Positions 14,960 to 24,003 of a DNA stretch of 64,000 nucleotides are shown piece by piece. Source of the stretch: Rhodovibrionaceae bacterium. Its GTDB lineage: Bacteria > Pseudomonadota > Alphaproteobacteria > Kiloniellales > DSM-21159. Position numbers and translations under genes: made by a program. The notes under the pieces were generated by a model. The model was not told where the DNA came from. It ran no database searches and saw nothing but the letters and a program-made list of their open reading frames with translations. The stretch is taken from positions 124,001 to 188,000 of the forward strand of contig JANQMX010000060.1 of NCBI GenBank assembly GCA_028279885.1. The letters run 5' to 3'. How positions within the stretch are numbered: position 1 is the first letter of the stretch; the number at the start of each line of letters is the position of its first letter.

Positions 14960-15592
14960 ATGTTCAAGAGGGAGATAACCGTGTTCAAGAAGATCGCGTT
15001 CGGTTTCGCCGCGGCCCTGCTGGCGCTCGGCTTCGGCAGCACGGCGAACGCTTCGCTGTTGGGTCAAACCGTGACCTGCAGTTTCCCCGACCGCTTCACC
15101 TGCGAGCCTCTTACCGGCGGCGTTGTCGGCGGGGGGACGGAGTTCCGTGTTTTCGAACTCACGCAAATCCTCGGCACGGAAGTCAGGGTCGATTTCTGGG
15201 ACATCGATCTCGGCGAAAACAGCATCTCGATGCGTATGCTTAACGCTGCCTCCAGCTTCGGCAATTTCCCCGTATTCAGGGTCACGCTTGGCGATCTCTT
15301 CTGGTCCAACGACCCCACGGCAACGATCACGGGCATCGCCAACTTCACCAGCAACGCTGATGTGACGGGGATGGAGGCCGACGATGTCTCGGTCGTGGCC
15401 AATGCACTGACGATCGACTTCGGCGGCAGCATTTGGCGGCAGGGCGGTTTGATCAGCTTCGACCTGGTGACCACCCACAGCGCGCTTCCCGAGCCTGCAA
15501 CCCTCGCGCTCTTCGGCCTCGGCCTCGGCGTCCTCGGCTTCGCCATGCGCCGCCGCCGCGACAGCTCCAACACGCAATTCAACTTCGGCTAA
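14960..15592 (+). CDS. PEP-CTERM protein, paralogue B'
   Basis: 210 residues from ATG 14960, three bases after the previous stop; a GTG at 14981 (giving VFKKIAFG) aligns with the other signal peptides. Signal peptide, SLLGQTVTCSFPDRFTCEPL Cys pair, GGGTEFRVFELTQILG, VTLGDLFWSNDPTATITGIA, sorting tail LPEPATLALFGLGLGVLGFA plus MRRRR, and an extra C-terminal DSSNTQFNFG after the basic stretch. Near-duplicate of 13738-14349. Confidence 0.85.
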   Translation: MFKREITVFKKIAFGFAAALLALGFGSTANASLLGQTVTCSFPDRFTCEPLTGGVVGGGTEFRVFELTQILGTEVRVDFWDIDLGENSISMRMLNAASSFGNFPVFRVTLGDLFWSNDPTATITGIANFTSNADVTGMEADDVSVVANALTIDFGGSIWRQGGLISFDLVTTHSALPEPATLALFGLGLGVLGFAMRRRRDSSNTQFNFG

Positions 15593-15616
15593 GCAGCAGA
15601 AGCACGGAGACGGTTT

Positions 15617-16375
15617 ATGCCTTTGGGGGTCTCTTGGAAGAGTCGTCGGTCCGGTGCCGTCACGGCGGGCCTTTTCGTCTCGGCGTTGACGCTTGTCTCT
15701 CTGGCTTCCGCCGGGGTGGCCAATGCGGTGATCTTCAACGACCGCGGTGCCTTCGAGGCGACCTTGGGCACCTCGATCACCGACGACTACTCGAGCTCAG
15801 GTTATGCCATGGGCGACGTTTTCGACAACGTGACGTCCGATACGCATAGCGACGCGAACATGAGCGCCATATTCGGAGAAACGCGCTACAGCACTACTGG
15901 CGCCCCGGACGCCAACACCATCAGCGGTCAGGCTTCGGGAAACCCCCACTACTGCGGCGGCTGCCCCGGCTCCTATCTCCTGGACTTCACCACGACGTCC
16001 ATTGGCACGGCGAACGGCGTGTTCGGTGTCGGCTTGGATGTCCTTGTCGGATTGGAGATTGTCTTCGGCACCACCGCCTTCGTCACTTACGGCGACGGAA
16101 CGACCGAGAACTTCGCCATTCCGGGCGGTCCGCCTTTCGCCGGTAGTCCGTTCTGGGGCATCACCGACCCGCGCCTGATTTCCTCCATCGCCTTCGGCCT
16201 GCCAAACGGCGGGACCAACACCGACAACAGCGTCCAGCGCATGGCGCACGACAACCTGACGATCGGCATGCAAGCCCAGGTCCTGCCCGAACCCGCGACC
16301 CTGGCGCTCTTCGGCCTGGGCCTCGCGAGCCTCGGCTTTGCCATGCGCCGCCGCGGTAGCGCCTCCAGCGGCTAA
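15617..16375 (+). CDS. PEP-CTERM protein
   Basis: 252 residues. The N-terminus is MPLGVSWKSRRSGAVTAGLF with a signal peptide ending near ANA-V (about residue 36). The body is beta-rich with a Cys pair in NPHYCGGCPGSYLLDFTT and an N-terminal VIFNDRGAFEATLGTSITDD segment typical of PEP-CTERM surface proteins that carry a lectin-like beta-sandwich. The tail is LPEPATLALFGLGLASLGFA plus MRRR. It follows the tandem array in the same direction (24 bp gap). Function unknown; surface display inferred. Confidence 0.85.
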   Translation: MPLGVSWKSRRSGAVTAGLFVSALTLVSLASAGVANAVIFNDRGAFEATLGTSITDDYSSSGYAMGDVFDNVTSDTHSDANMSAIFGETRYSTTGAPDANTISGQASGNPHYCGGCPGSYLLDFTTTSIGTANGVFGVGLDVLVGLEIVFGTTAFVTYGDGTTENFAIPGGPPFAGSPFWGITDPRLISSIAFGLPNGGTNTDNSVQRMAHDNLTIGMQAQVLPEPATLALFGLGLASLGFAMRRRGSASSG

Positions 16376-16406
16376 CTTCACGATCAACCAGAAAGCGACG
16401 TGCATC

Positions 16407-17078
16407 ATGCGCATTGCTGTAGGACGGGTGACGATACAGCGGCTCTTTTTGTCGATCGCCGTTGCGGCCTATGTCGCGACGTTGACTTCTGCTTCGGCTT
16501 GGGCCGTGCCCATCAGCTTCGACGAAGCCGTCAGCGGAGACCTTCCGGACTTCAACCCTGTCGAGTTTTCGCTCGGCGTCGGCGAGAACAGCTTTACCGG
16601 GACGGCGTCCGTCTTCGTAGATCGTCGTGTCGGTTTTAACATCGATACCGACAACTTCCTCTTTAACCTTGCGCCAGGCCAACGCCTCGTGAACGCGCGC
16701 ATCGAGGTGACCGACATAGCGAATTCCTCAGCGTCTGGCGTTCACACCGTTGACAGCTCTTTTGCCTTGGATACTCCCTTTGGAGTTCAGGTCGCGCTGG
16801 CTCCGGCTATCAATCTCCTGACGGCGGCAATACCAACGACGGCCTCCATTCCCGGCAGCGTTCTTCCGCTTGGTCCGGGGCAGTTCCTTGCTAGGATTGG
16901 CTATGGTTTTGGTGCCTTCGGTCCCGGTCCTGTCGACGTCAGCTTCGACTACAGGATCACCTTGAGCGTTGTGGCCACATCGATACCGGAACCCTCGGCC
17001 GTTTTGCTCTTCGGCTTCGGTCTCGCTGGTCTCGGCCTCGCTATGCGCCGCCGGCGGCTCGGCGACCGCTGCCATTAG
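16407..17078 (+). CDS. PEP-CTERM protein
   Basis: 223 residues from ATG 16407; the frame extends upstream but the signal peptide begins here (MRIAVGRVTIQRLFLSIAVA, cleavage near AWA-V). The body is beta-rich without recognised motif (FNLAPGQRLVNARIEVTDIA). The tail is SIPEPSAVLLFGFGLAGLGL plus AMRRRR. Last gene of the seven-gene run; GCGACCGCTGCCATTAG ends it, with no clear terminator. Confidence 0.85.
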   Translation: MRIAVGRVTIQRLFLSIAVAAYVATLTSASAWAVPISFDEAVSGDLPDFNPVEFSLGVGENSFTGTASVFVDRRVGFNIDTDNFLFNLAPGQRLVNARIEVTDIANSSASGVHTVDSSFALDTPFGVQVALAPAINLLTAAIPTTASIPGSVLPLGPGQFLARIGYGFGAFGPGPVDVSFDYRITLSVVATSIPEPSAVLLFGFGLAGLGLAMRRRRLGDRCH

Positions 17079-17207
17079 GCCCTCAGCCGTTCATTCTCCG
17101 GGTCGTAATGGCTTCTTCTCTCAATAATCTTCGCCGGGGGCAGCCGTTCGTCCGTTTTGACGCGTGACGTGTCCGTGTTATTGAGGTCGGGTGGGGAGCA
17201 TAGGCGC

Positions 17208-18800
17208 ATGTCATCGATTGATCCGATAGAAACGCCGGGGCCTTCCGGCCTCCGTACGGTTCTGGCAATGACCGCGATCTGCATGATGGTCGTCGGTTTC
17301 AACACCTCGGCCGTTACGACGATCATGCCCAATCTCAAGTCGGAATTCGATCTCACACCGTCGCAGCTCCAGTGGGTTATGGCGGTCTATACGGTGACCA
17401 GCGCCACCTTCGTTTCCGTTCTAAGCCGCCTGGGCGACATCACCGGCAAGATGAGCGTCTTCTTTTTCGGCATGCTGGTCTTCGCTGTCGGTTCGGCTTC
17501 GGTGTTGTTCTCGCAAGACGCAACCATGTTGCTTGTCGGACGCGCCGCGCAGGGCGCCGGGGCGGCAGCCTTGTTCGGGACGTCCCTGTCCTTGCTTTCG
17601 GCGGCAGCGCCGGAGGAGCAGCGCGCGGGGGTCGTAGGGATCTGGGGCGCAGTTGTGGGCTTGGCGATCGGCATCGGGCCCATCTTGGGCGGCGCCTTCG
17701 CAAGCTATCTCAGCTGGCGGGCCGTCTTCGTAACAGACTTGGTGCTGCTCGCCATCGCCTTCGTCATTGGGTTGCGTGTCAGTCGGCGAAACTACGTTCC
17801 CGATACGCGCATGCCTGGGGCCAAGCTCGATACGGCCGGGGCAATCGCTCTGTTGCTGCTTCTGGGTCCGCTTGCCTTTGCCTTGAGCCATAGCGAGACT
17901 CACGGTTGGACGGATACGCTGACCCTTGGTCCGCTGGTCGTATCCGTCTTTGCGGCGGTCGCCTTGGTTCTAACCGCGCGAAGAAGCGACGACCCCTTGC
18001 TTGAACTGCGTTACTTCAAGCACCCGCGCTACGTCATGGCGGCTGCGGGCATGTTCATTACCGGATTTTCGCTCTTTTGCTTTTACATTTACTTCAACGT
18101 TTTCGTCCAATCGCCGGATGCCTTTGGATATAGCGCGGTTCATGCCGGTTTGGCGATCTTGCCGACGAGCATCAGCATGTTCATCGTCTCCGTCGTGGCC
18201 CCCCGTCTCCTGGCGCCCCACAGTTTTCGCTGGCCACTTATCTTTGCCATGGCGGCGATGGCCGTTGGGTTTTCTCTGCTCTCGACGACCAGCAACGTCG
18301 ATAGCTTCTCCGATATCTGGTGGAAGTTGATCATCGCCGGAGTAGGGACCGGCATGTGCTTCGCACTTCTGCCGCGGCTTGGACTCCGACTCTTGCCCGA
18401 TGAGCATGCCGGCCAGGGTTCAGGCGTGATCAATAGCTGCCTCTACTTCGGCGCGACCTTGGGGGCCGTGCTCGGTGGTGTCGTCGAGGCCGTGACGAGG
18501 CGGTCGGGGCTTTCCGAGGTCATTGCCGCGCTCCCGCAGGGTTCGACGCAGCGTGCGGATCTTGCGCACGCCCTGACCCATGGGTCTCCGAGCCAGGTGG
18601 AACAATTGCTTGCCGGGCTGGACCCGCAAAGCGGCGCGGCGCTCGCCCAGGCTTTGCGCGACCTCCAGGATAATGCCTTCGACAGCGCCATGCTGGTCGC
18701 GGCCGTCGCATCCGCTGTTGGATTGCTGCTGGCCCTCTGGCTGCTCAGGGGGCCCGTGCCACCCGTGCATGACGCCACGAAGTTCACGCAGAAAGGCTGA
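17208..18800 (+). CDS. MFS drug exporter, DHA2 (EmrB/QacA) family
   Basis: 530 residues from ATG 17208 with GGGGAG upstream; a TTG at 17157 is rejected. About fourteen hydrophobic segments, typical of DHA2. Motif C-like AIGIGPILGGAFASYLSWRA lies in helix 5, and the first helix has VVGFNTSAVTTIMPNLKSEF followed by LQWVMAVYTVTSATF, characteristic of EmrB-like proton antiporters. A 50-residue hydrophilic segment (about 435-490) precedes the last helix, then a short basic tail. It sits in the inner membrane and exports hydrophobic compounds. No EmrA-type adaptor gene is adjacent. The LysR gene follows 112 bp downstream and may regulate it. Confidence 0.88.
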   Translation: MSSIDPIETPGPSGLRTVLAMTAICMMVVGFNTSAVTTIMPNLKSEFDLTPSQLQWVMAVYTVTSATFVSVLSRLGDITGKMSVFFFGMLVFAVGSASVLFSQDATMLLVGRAAQGAGAAALFGTSLSLLSAAAPEEQRAGVVGIWGAVVGLAIGIGPILGGAFASYLSWRAVFVTDLVLLAIAFVIGLRVSRRNYVPDTRMPGAKLDTAGAIALLLLLGPLAFALSHSETHGWTDTLTLGPLVVSVFAAVALVLTARRSDDPLLELRYFKHPRYVMAAAGMFITGFSLFCFYIYFNVFVQSPDAFGYSAVHAGLAILPTSISMFIVSVVAPRLLAPHSFRWPLIFAMAAMAVGFSLLSTTSNVDSFSDIWWKLIIAGVGTGMCFALLPRLGLRLLPDEHAGQGSGVINSCLYFGATLGAVLGGVVEAVTRRSGLSEVIAALPQGSTQRADLAHALTHGSPSQVEQLLAGLDPQSGAALAQALRDLQDNAFDSAMLVAAVASAVGLLLALWLLRGPVPPVHDATKFTQKG

Positions 18801-18912
18801 GTCGGTTCCTGCTTGCAGGCGGCGGCCGGGAAACGTTGTCGGGCTAGGCGCGCAAGCATAATTGCCCTGGCGGGCCATTCTCTATTGCGTGCCGCGCAAT
18901 TATTTACCCCCT

Positions 18913-19863
18913 ATGTCCATAAAGATGCTGACCCAATTGGACAACGACCGCATTGCGCTGATGCGGGCCTTCGTCGAGAGCGCGCGGCGGCTGAACTTTG
19001 CGGCTGCGGCGCGCGAGCTGAACTTGACGCCCTCGGCGCTGGGCCGGCGTATCCAGCGCCTGGAGGCGCATCTTGGTGTCGCGCTCTTCGTGCGGAGCAC
19101 CCGGCGGGTGGCGCTGACCGATGCGGGCGCGCTCTATTGGCGTCAGAGCGAGGAGATTCTCTCCGCCATCGCGGCGGCCGACGCCATGGCCAGCTCACTG
19201 GGGGATCGGCCTAACGGCCTCTTGCGGATCTCGGCGCCGGCGAGCTTCGGCCGGCTTTATCTGTCGCGCGTCCTGCCGAGCTTCCTCCGGGAGAATGCCG
19301 CGCTTCAGGTCGACCTGATGTATGGCGACCAGAACGTCGATCTGATCGGCAGCCGCGTCGACGTTGCCATCCGCATCGGGCGCCTGGAGGACTCCGGCCT
19401 GGTCGCCCGCCGTTTGGCCCGGAACGTCCGGCGCCTGGTGGCGGCGCCGGACTACCTCGCTTCATCGCCGGCTTTGCGTGCCCCGCAAGACCTGCGGGCG
19501 CAGCGGACCTTGCACTTCTCCTACCTGCGCGGCGGCGAGGCCTGGACCCTTCAGCGCAACGAAGAGCTGGTGCGCGTGCCGCTCGTACCGGCCTTGCGCT
19601 GCAACGATGCGCTTGCCTTGTACGAAGCGGCACTCGCTGGCCAGGGGGTCGCGCTGCTCGCCGATTTCATCACGCGCGACAGCTTGAACGATGGGCGTCT
19701 CGTCCCGGTGCTGGATGACTGGCAGGTCCCGGAGACCGGGATCTACGCAGTCTATCCAGCCTCGGATTTCGTGCCGAGCAAGATCCGGGTGTTCGTCGAC
19801 TTCCTGGTTTCGGCTTTCTCGCGCGAAGCGGCCTTCGCTCCGCCCGTTCAGTTCAGCCGGTAG
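18913..19863 (+). CDS. LysR-family transcriptional regulator
   Basis: 316 residues from ATG 18913; ATG 18925 is also possible and neither has a strong ribosome binding site. Residues about 10-70 are the LysR winged helix (ALMRAFVESARRLNFAAAAR, then LNLTPSALGRRIQRLEAHLG). Residues about 100-300 are the substrate-binding regulatory domain (GLLRISAPASFGRLYLSRVL). It is of the CrgA-like group with GDRPNGLLRISAP. The 3' end overlaps the 3' end of the opposite-strand gene 19848-20912 by 16 bp. Target unknown; candidates are the MFS gene before it or the propeller/TRAP genes after it. Confidence 0.88.
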   Translation: MSIKMLTQLDNDRIALMRAFVESARRLNFAAAARELNLTPSALGRRIQRLEAHLGVALFVRSTRRVALTDAGALYWRQSEEILSAIAAADAMASSLGDRPNGLLRISAPASFGRLYLSRVLPSFLRENAALQVDLMYGDQNVDLIGSRVDVAIRIGRLEDSGLVARRLARNVRRLVAAPDYLASSPALRAPQDLRAQRTLHFSYLRGGEAWTLQRNEELVRVPLVPALRCNDALALYEAALAGQGVALLADFITRDSLNDGRLVPVLDDWQVPETGIYAVYPASDFVPSKIRVFVDFLVSAFSREAAFAPPVQFSR

Positions 19864-20912
19864 CGCCGGACATAGAACACCTCCGGCGGGGTCTCCCCGC
19901 GGCGGCTGTCGGTGAAGCGGTGGCCCAGCCCGGACTCGGTGACGTAGACGAGCGAGGGATCGGCCGCGTCGATGAGCAGATTGACGGGGATGTCGAGGTC
20001 ATCGACCAGCGTTTCGACCGGGCGTGGACCGGCGGCCAGGGGATCGACGATCCGGGTCAGCCGGCCGTCTCCGCTGGTGACGGCACCCTCGACCAGCAGG
20101 AGGTCGCCGTTGCGGTCGACGGTGAATCCGTCGGGGTTCTCGAGCGGCCTTTGGAGCTCGAGCGGGCGGGCTTCCATATTGCCGGACCCGCTATCCTCAA
20201 TCGCGAACACGGTGCCCGCGCCATAGAGTCCGACCAGGAGGCTCTGCCCGTCTGCGGCGATGGCGATTCCGGCCGCGCCGATGCTGTCGACTCCCTCGCC
20301 GTCGGAGGCCAGGCGCCCATCCCAGAGAAGAACCGAGAGGCGGTTGGCACCGGGCGGAAGCGTCAAGATGCGGGGTATGCTGGTGTCGGTGATGAACAGC
20401 GTGCCGTCGGCGCCGATGGCGATGTCGTTGGCGAAGCCGGCATCGGGCACCAGCATCACGAGATCGACCGCGCCCGTGTCAACGTCGCGGGCGAAGATCC
20501 GGTGGGCGCGCCGATGGATGCTGCCATCCGCCTGCTCGACACCCAGGAAGTCGGGCGAGGAGCCCCACAGGCGCCGGGCGTTGGCATCCATGCGAAGGCT
20601 CGTGCCGGCGAAGACGGAGGGGTCCTCCGCATCGAACCGCGCGACACCCCGATCGCCGAGCGTGACGACCTCTCCGCTGACGACCGATCCGACGAACAGC
20701 GTGCCATCCGGTGCCTGCGTGATCCCGTTGGGATAGAGGAACCCGGAGGGCAGGGCGATGGGGTCGAGAACCTCGACCTGCGCTGCCTCTGTTGCTGGGG
20801 CGGCCCCGAGCGACAAAGCCAAGGCCAATGCAAGAGCTGGCAGGGGTGCGAGACGGCTGCGTCCGCAAACGGCCTGCCAGCCTATCGATTTTCGAGACGT
20901 GAGATTCTGCAT
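19848..20912 (-). CDS. Exported SMP-30/NHL-type beta-propeller protein
   Basis: 354 residues from ATG 20910-20912, preceded by GGAGGA at 20919-20924, which favours it over the ATG at 20925-20927. Signal peptide about 15-43 (LAPLPALALALALSLGAAPA, ends EAA). The rest is a repeating propeller: FLYPNGITQAPDGTLFVGSV, ANDIAIGADGTLFITDT, AAGIAIAADGQSLLVGLYGA, NPDGFTVDRNGDLLLVEGAV, that is, repeated (G)-I-x-x-x-x-D-G-x-L-x-V blades as in SMP-30/gluconolactonase and NHL proteins. Possible periplasmic lactonase or binding protein. It lies 127 bp downstream of the TRAP permease gene on the same strand and probably shares its operon. Confidence 0.75.
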   Translation of the reverse strand: MQNLTSRKSIGWQAVCGRSRLAPLPALALALALSLGAAPATEAAQVEVLDPIALPSGFLYPNGITQAPDGTLFVGSVVSGEVVTLGDRGVARFDAEDPSVFAGTSLRMDANARRLWGSSPDFLGVEQADGSIHRRAHRIFARDVDTGAVDLVMLVPDAGFANDIAIGADGTLFITDTSIPRILTLPPGANRLSVLLWDGRLASDGEGVDSIGAAGIAIAADGQSLLVGLYGAGTVFAIEDSGSGNMEARPLELQRPLENPDGFTVDRNGDLLLVEGAVTSGDGRLTRIVDPLAAGPRPVETLVDDLDIPVNLLIDAADPSLVYVTESGLGHRFTDSRRGETPPEVFYVRRYRLN

Positions 20913-21039
20913 CGCCGAGTCCTCCATATCCGTTTAGCGCGGCACTTCGGAGGTGGCGTTCGAACGGTCGGCCTTTAATGGCGCCCGGACCGAATGGAGA
21001 ATTGCTTGCGGTGCACCATTTAGTGCAAGGCGAGACTCG

Positions 21040-22803
21040 TCAGAGGCCGGTGAAGGGCCAGAGGATCAACGCGGCACCGACAGCTACGAGCGCCACTCTG
21101 AAAGCCGGTTTGGACGTGCCGATGATGCCGAAGGATAGTGCCGTGAGACCGACGCCGATCTTGGCGGCGGAGAGCAGGGCGGAGAGCGGTACGCTCGACA
21201 GCTCGATGACCGTTGGATTGGCGATCATGCCGAGCGGGATGACGTAAAGCCCGACGCCGAGCGCCATGGCGTAGAGCGCCACCCGCAGCCAGTTCTCGCC
21301 CACCATGCCCGCGGCGATGAAGACCGCGCCGCAGACCGGCGGGGTGATGGTGCTGAGCAGCGCGAACCAGAAGACGAAGAGATGCGCTTGCAGTGGGTCG
21401 AGCCCGAGCGAAATCAGCGCCGGCCCGGCGACCGAGACGCAGATCACGTAGGCGGCGGTCGTTGGTACCTCCATGCCGAGAATGAGGCAGGCGAACGCCG
21501 TCAACAGCAGAGACGGCCAGAGGAGACCCCCGGAGCCCGAGAGGATCAGCGATGTGATCTTGACCCCAAGCCCGGTGATCGAGAGCACGCCGATCACCAG
21601 CGAGGCGCAGAGGATGATCGAGGCGATCATCGCGATCTGACGCCCGGAGGTCAGGAAGGCTTGCTCGAAGCGCAACAGGGTGCGCCGCGCATCGAAGCTG
21701 AGTCTTGCGTCGACAAAGAGCATGACGGCTCCGGTCAGGATCGCCAGCGCGGCAGAGTACTGCGGGGTCAAAGAGGCGCCGAACATGCCCCACATCAAGA
21801 CCGAGAAGGGCACCAGGAAGAAAGCCGAGGTGATGGCGACCGCGCGCCCGCTGGGTCGGTCCTTGGGGTCGACCGGCGGCAGATCATGACGGTCTGCGAA
21901 GGCGTTGATCCCGACCCAGACCGCGAGAAAGTAGAGGATGGCCGGCAAGAGGGCGGCGGCCATGATCTCGACGTAGGGAACGCCGGTCAGTTCGACCATC
22001 ACGAAGGCGCCGGCGCCCATCAGCGGCGGCATGATCTGTCCGCCGGAGGAGGCGACTGCTTCCACGGCGCCGGCCATCCGTTTGGGATAGCCAAGCCGGG
22101 TCATGGCCGGCAGCGTGATCGCTCCGGTCGAGGCCACGTTGGCCGACGCCGAGCCGGAGATCGACCCGAAGAACGCCGAGGACAGGACTGAGACCTTGGC
22201 CGCACCGCCCTTGAGGCGCCCGGCCGCCGCCATGGCGATGTTCATGAAGCCTTGGCCCGCTTCACCGGCATTCAGGACCGCGCCGAAGATCACGAAGACT
22301 GCAACGACATTGACCGAAACGCCGGTGAGGCTGCCCCAAAGTCCGCCCTCGGCGATGGTCAGCGTCCCGAGGAAGGAGGCGAGCGGCGTGCCGGAATGCC
22401 CGAACTCTCCGGGGATGTGCTGGCCCCAAAGCGCATAGGCCAACGCCAGCGCCGCGATCAGGGGCAGGGGCCAACCGATGGCCCGGCGCGCGGCCTCCAG
22501 CACTACACCGATCAGAACGATCGCCAGGCCGAGCTGAAAGTCTCCCTCGAGAAAGCCGTATTGGTCGCTCAGCGCATCGTGGTTCCAGGCGACCCAGCCG
22601 CAGGCGGCGACCCCGACCAACGTGAGTGCCCATCCCGTCGCCAGCGCCGCGCGACCCTGGGCGGCGTAGATCAGGACCCAGGGCAGCGCCAGGGCAAGAT
22701 GGGTTGGCCGGGCGACCAGGTTCGGCACCAGCCCGGAGAAGATCAGGCCAAGGTGAAAGACGATGGAGGCGAGCCCGAGCGCCGCCCAGAGATAACGCGC
22801 CAT
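21040..22803 (-). CDS. TRAP transporter fused permease (DctQM type, TAXI family)
   Basis: 587 residues, almost entirely hydrophobic. The N-terminal four-helix DctQ-like part (about 1-135) is followed by the DctM large-permease domain. Motifs GEAGQGFMNIAMAAAGRLKG, FFGSISGSASANVASTGAIT, ASSGGQIMPPLMGAGAFVMV and EVPTTAAYVI are the hallmarks of the 4TM/12TM fused permeases that pair with TAXI binding proteins. It carries an organic acid or amino acid inward using a sodium or proton gradient; the substrate is not readable. It follows its binding protein by 44 bp on the same strand. Confidence 0.92.
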   Translation of the reverse strand: MARYLWAALGLASIVFHLGLIFSGLVPNLVARPTHLALALPWVLIYAAQGRAALATGWALTLVGVAACGWVAWNHDALSDQYGFLEGDFQLGLAIVLIGVVLEAARRAIGWPLPLIAALALAYALWGQHIPGEFGHSGTPLASFLGTLTIAEGGLWGSLTGVSVNVVAVFVIFGAVLNAGEAGQGFMNIAMAAAGRLKGGAAKVSVLSSAFFGSISGSASANVASTGAITLPAMTRLGYPKRMAGAVEAVASSGGQIMPPLMGAGAFVMVELTGVPYVEIMAAALLPAILYFLAVWVGINAFADRHDLPPVDPKDRPSGRAVAITSAFFLVPFSVLMWGMFGASLTPQYSAALAILTGAVMLFVDARLSFDARRTLLRFEQAFLTSGRQIAMIASIILCASLVIGVLSITGLGVKITSLILSGSGGLLWPSLLLTAFACLILGMEVPTTAAYVICVSVAGPALISLGLDPLQAHLFVFWFALLSTITPPVCGAVFIAAGMVGENWLRVALYAMALGVGLYVIPLGMIANPTVIELSSVPLSALLSAAKIGVGLTALSFGIIGTSKPAFRVALVAVGAALILWPFTGL

Positions 22804-22847
22804 AGAGAGCGATCAGGAACTGGGCGGCAGCACCCGACTCCCGCCAA

Positions 22848-23807
22848 TCACATCTGCGCGTCGGTCAGCGGAAACCCGGCTTCCTTGTAGTAGCGCAGGG
22901 CGCCCGAGTGGATCTGGCCGGTGATGTTCTCCATCAGGCCTTCATTCACCCCGTTCCACCAGGCAGCCCCTTCGCCCATGGCGGCCTTCTGCTCCCAAAA
23001 GGTCTTTGTCAGCTGATAGGCGGTGTCATCGTCCATCGCCGTAGTGGTGTAGGCGACTACGGGCAACGAGGTCGTGGTGATCGGTGCGTCCTGGCCCGTA
23101 TAGGTGCCGGCCGGGATCACCAGCTTGGCTCGCTTGGTCTTGGCGATCTGATCGTCGTCCAGCGACAGGACGGTGACCCCGGTCGAGGCCGCCGCCTCGA
23201 TGACGTTGGGCGCCGGGAAAGACCCGGCGGTGACGAAGCCGTCGATCTGCCCGTTCTTTAGCGCCGGCACGGCATTGGACAATTCCACGTCCGCCAGCTC
23301 CACCTTGCCGTCTAGCCCGAAGAGTCCAAGGTATTTTTCGCCCTCGCGCGCCCCGAAGGAGCCCTTGCCGAGCAGGATCGTCTTGCCCTCGAGATCGGCA
23401 AAATCGCTCACGCCGCTGTCCGCGCGCATCACGAAGTGCATTGTCAGGGACGGGATGGGGAAGAGGGCGCGGATCTCGGCGAACTTGGGATGGCCTTTGC
23501 CCTCAAACATGGCCTTTTCGCCCTGGGCCAGCCTGACCAGGGCAGGGGGCGTGGTGAAGACATAGTCGCCGCCGCGGGCCCGAACCTCCATCACGTTCTG
23601 CACGGAACCCTGGCTTTCCTCCACGGTGACGATGATATCGCCATCCGTCCCGGCCTTGATGGCTTCAGCGATCTGGACGGCCATCTGATAGTAGGAGGAC
23701 GCGGTTTTCGCGGATTTGTAGGTGACCTTGGTCTCGGCAAAGGCCGAACCAAACGCCACCGCCATGCCGAAAATCCCGATGGCCAGCGCACGTACGAAGC
23801 TGTTCAT
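22848..23807 (-). CDS. TAXI-family TRAP transporter solute-binding protein
   Basis: 319 residues from ATG 23805-23807, with GGGAGGGGAA upstream; a longer start at 23855 is rejected because it precedes the signal peptide (MNSFVRALAIGIFGMAVAFG, ends AFA-E). The mature protein has the TAXI pattern: KTASSYYQMAVQIAEAIKAG, ESQGSVQNVMEVRARGGDYV, then ADLEGKTILLGKGSFGAREG and the FVTAGSFPAPNVIE element. It captures the ligand in the periplasm for the permease encoded next. Confidence 0.92.
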   Translation of the reverse strand: MNSFVRALAIGIFGMAVAFGSAFAETKVTYKSAKTASSYYQMAVQIAEAIKAGTDGDIIVTVEESQGSVQNVMEVRARGGDYVFTTPPALVRLAQGEKAMFEGKGHPKFAEIRALFPIPSLTMHFVMRADSGVSDFADLEGKTILLGKGSFGAREGEKYLGLFGLDGKVELADVELSNAVPALKNGQIDGFVTAGSFPAPNVIEAAASTGVTVLSLDDDQIAKTKRAKLVIPAGTYTGQDAPITTTSLPVVAYTTTAMDDDTAYQLTKTFWEQKAAMGEGAAWWNGVNEGLMENITGQIHSGALRYYKEAGFPLTDAQM

Positions 23808-24003
23808 TTCCCCTCCCTGGCACCTGTCAGGTGCATGATTCATTCCCTCCGGCAACGCATCGCGTCACACTTCGGGAACCTATCCACTGATCGACAGCCC
23901 GGCAACGCCCGGAAGAGAAACTCCGCCGCGGCCCACTAGACTTTGACGCATTCGCCGAAGTCTGGATCGATCCGGACGTTCTATAGCCTATGGAGGGGCG
24001 CCC

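Larger units (their letters stand above)
13139..15592 (+). repeat. Tandem A-B-A'-B' duplication of a two-gene PEP-CTERM unit
   Basis: Genes 1 and 3 (13139, 14346) share the long-spaced Cys pair with CSSP and DLLxIDIS. Genes 2 and 4 (13738, 14960) share RFTCEx-LTGGVVGGGTEFRVF. The alternating order is most simply explained by duplication of a two-gene block. B and B' are far more alike than A and A', which suggests later gene conversion or relaxed selection on A. Confidence 0.8.
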
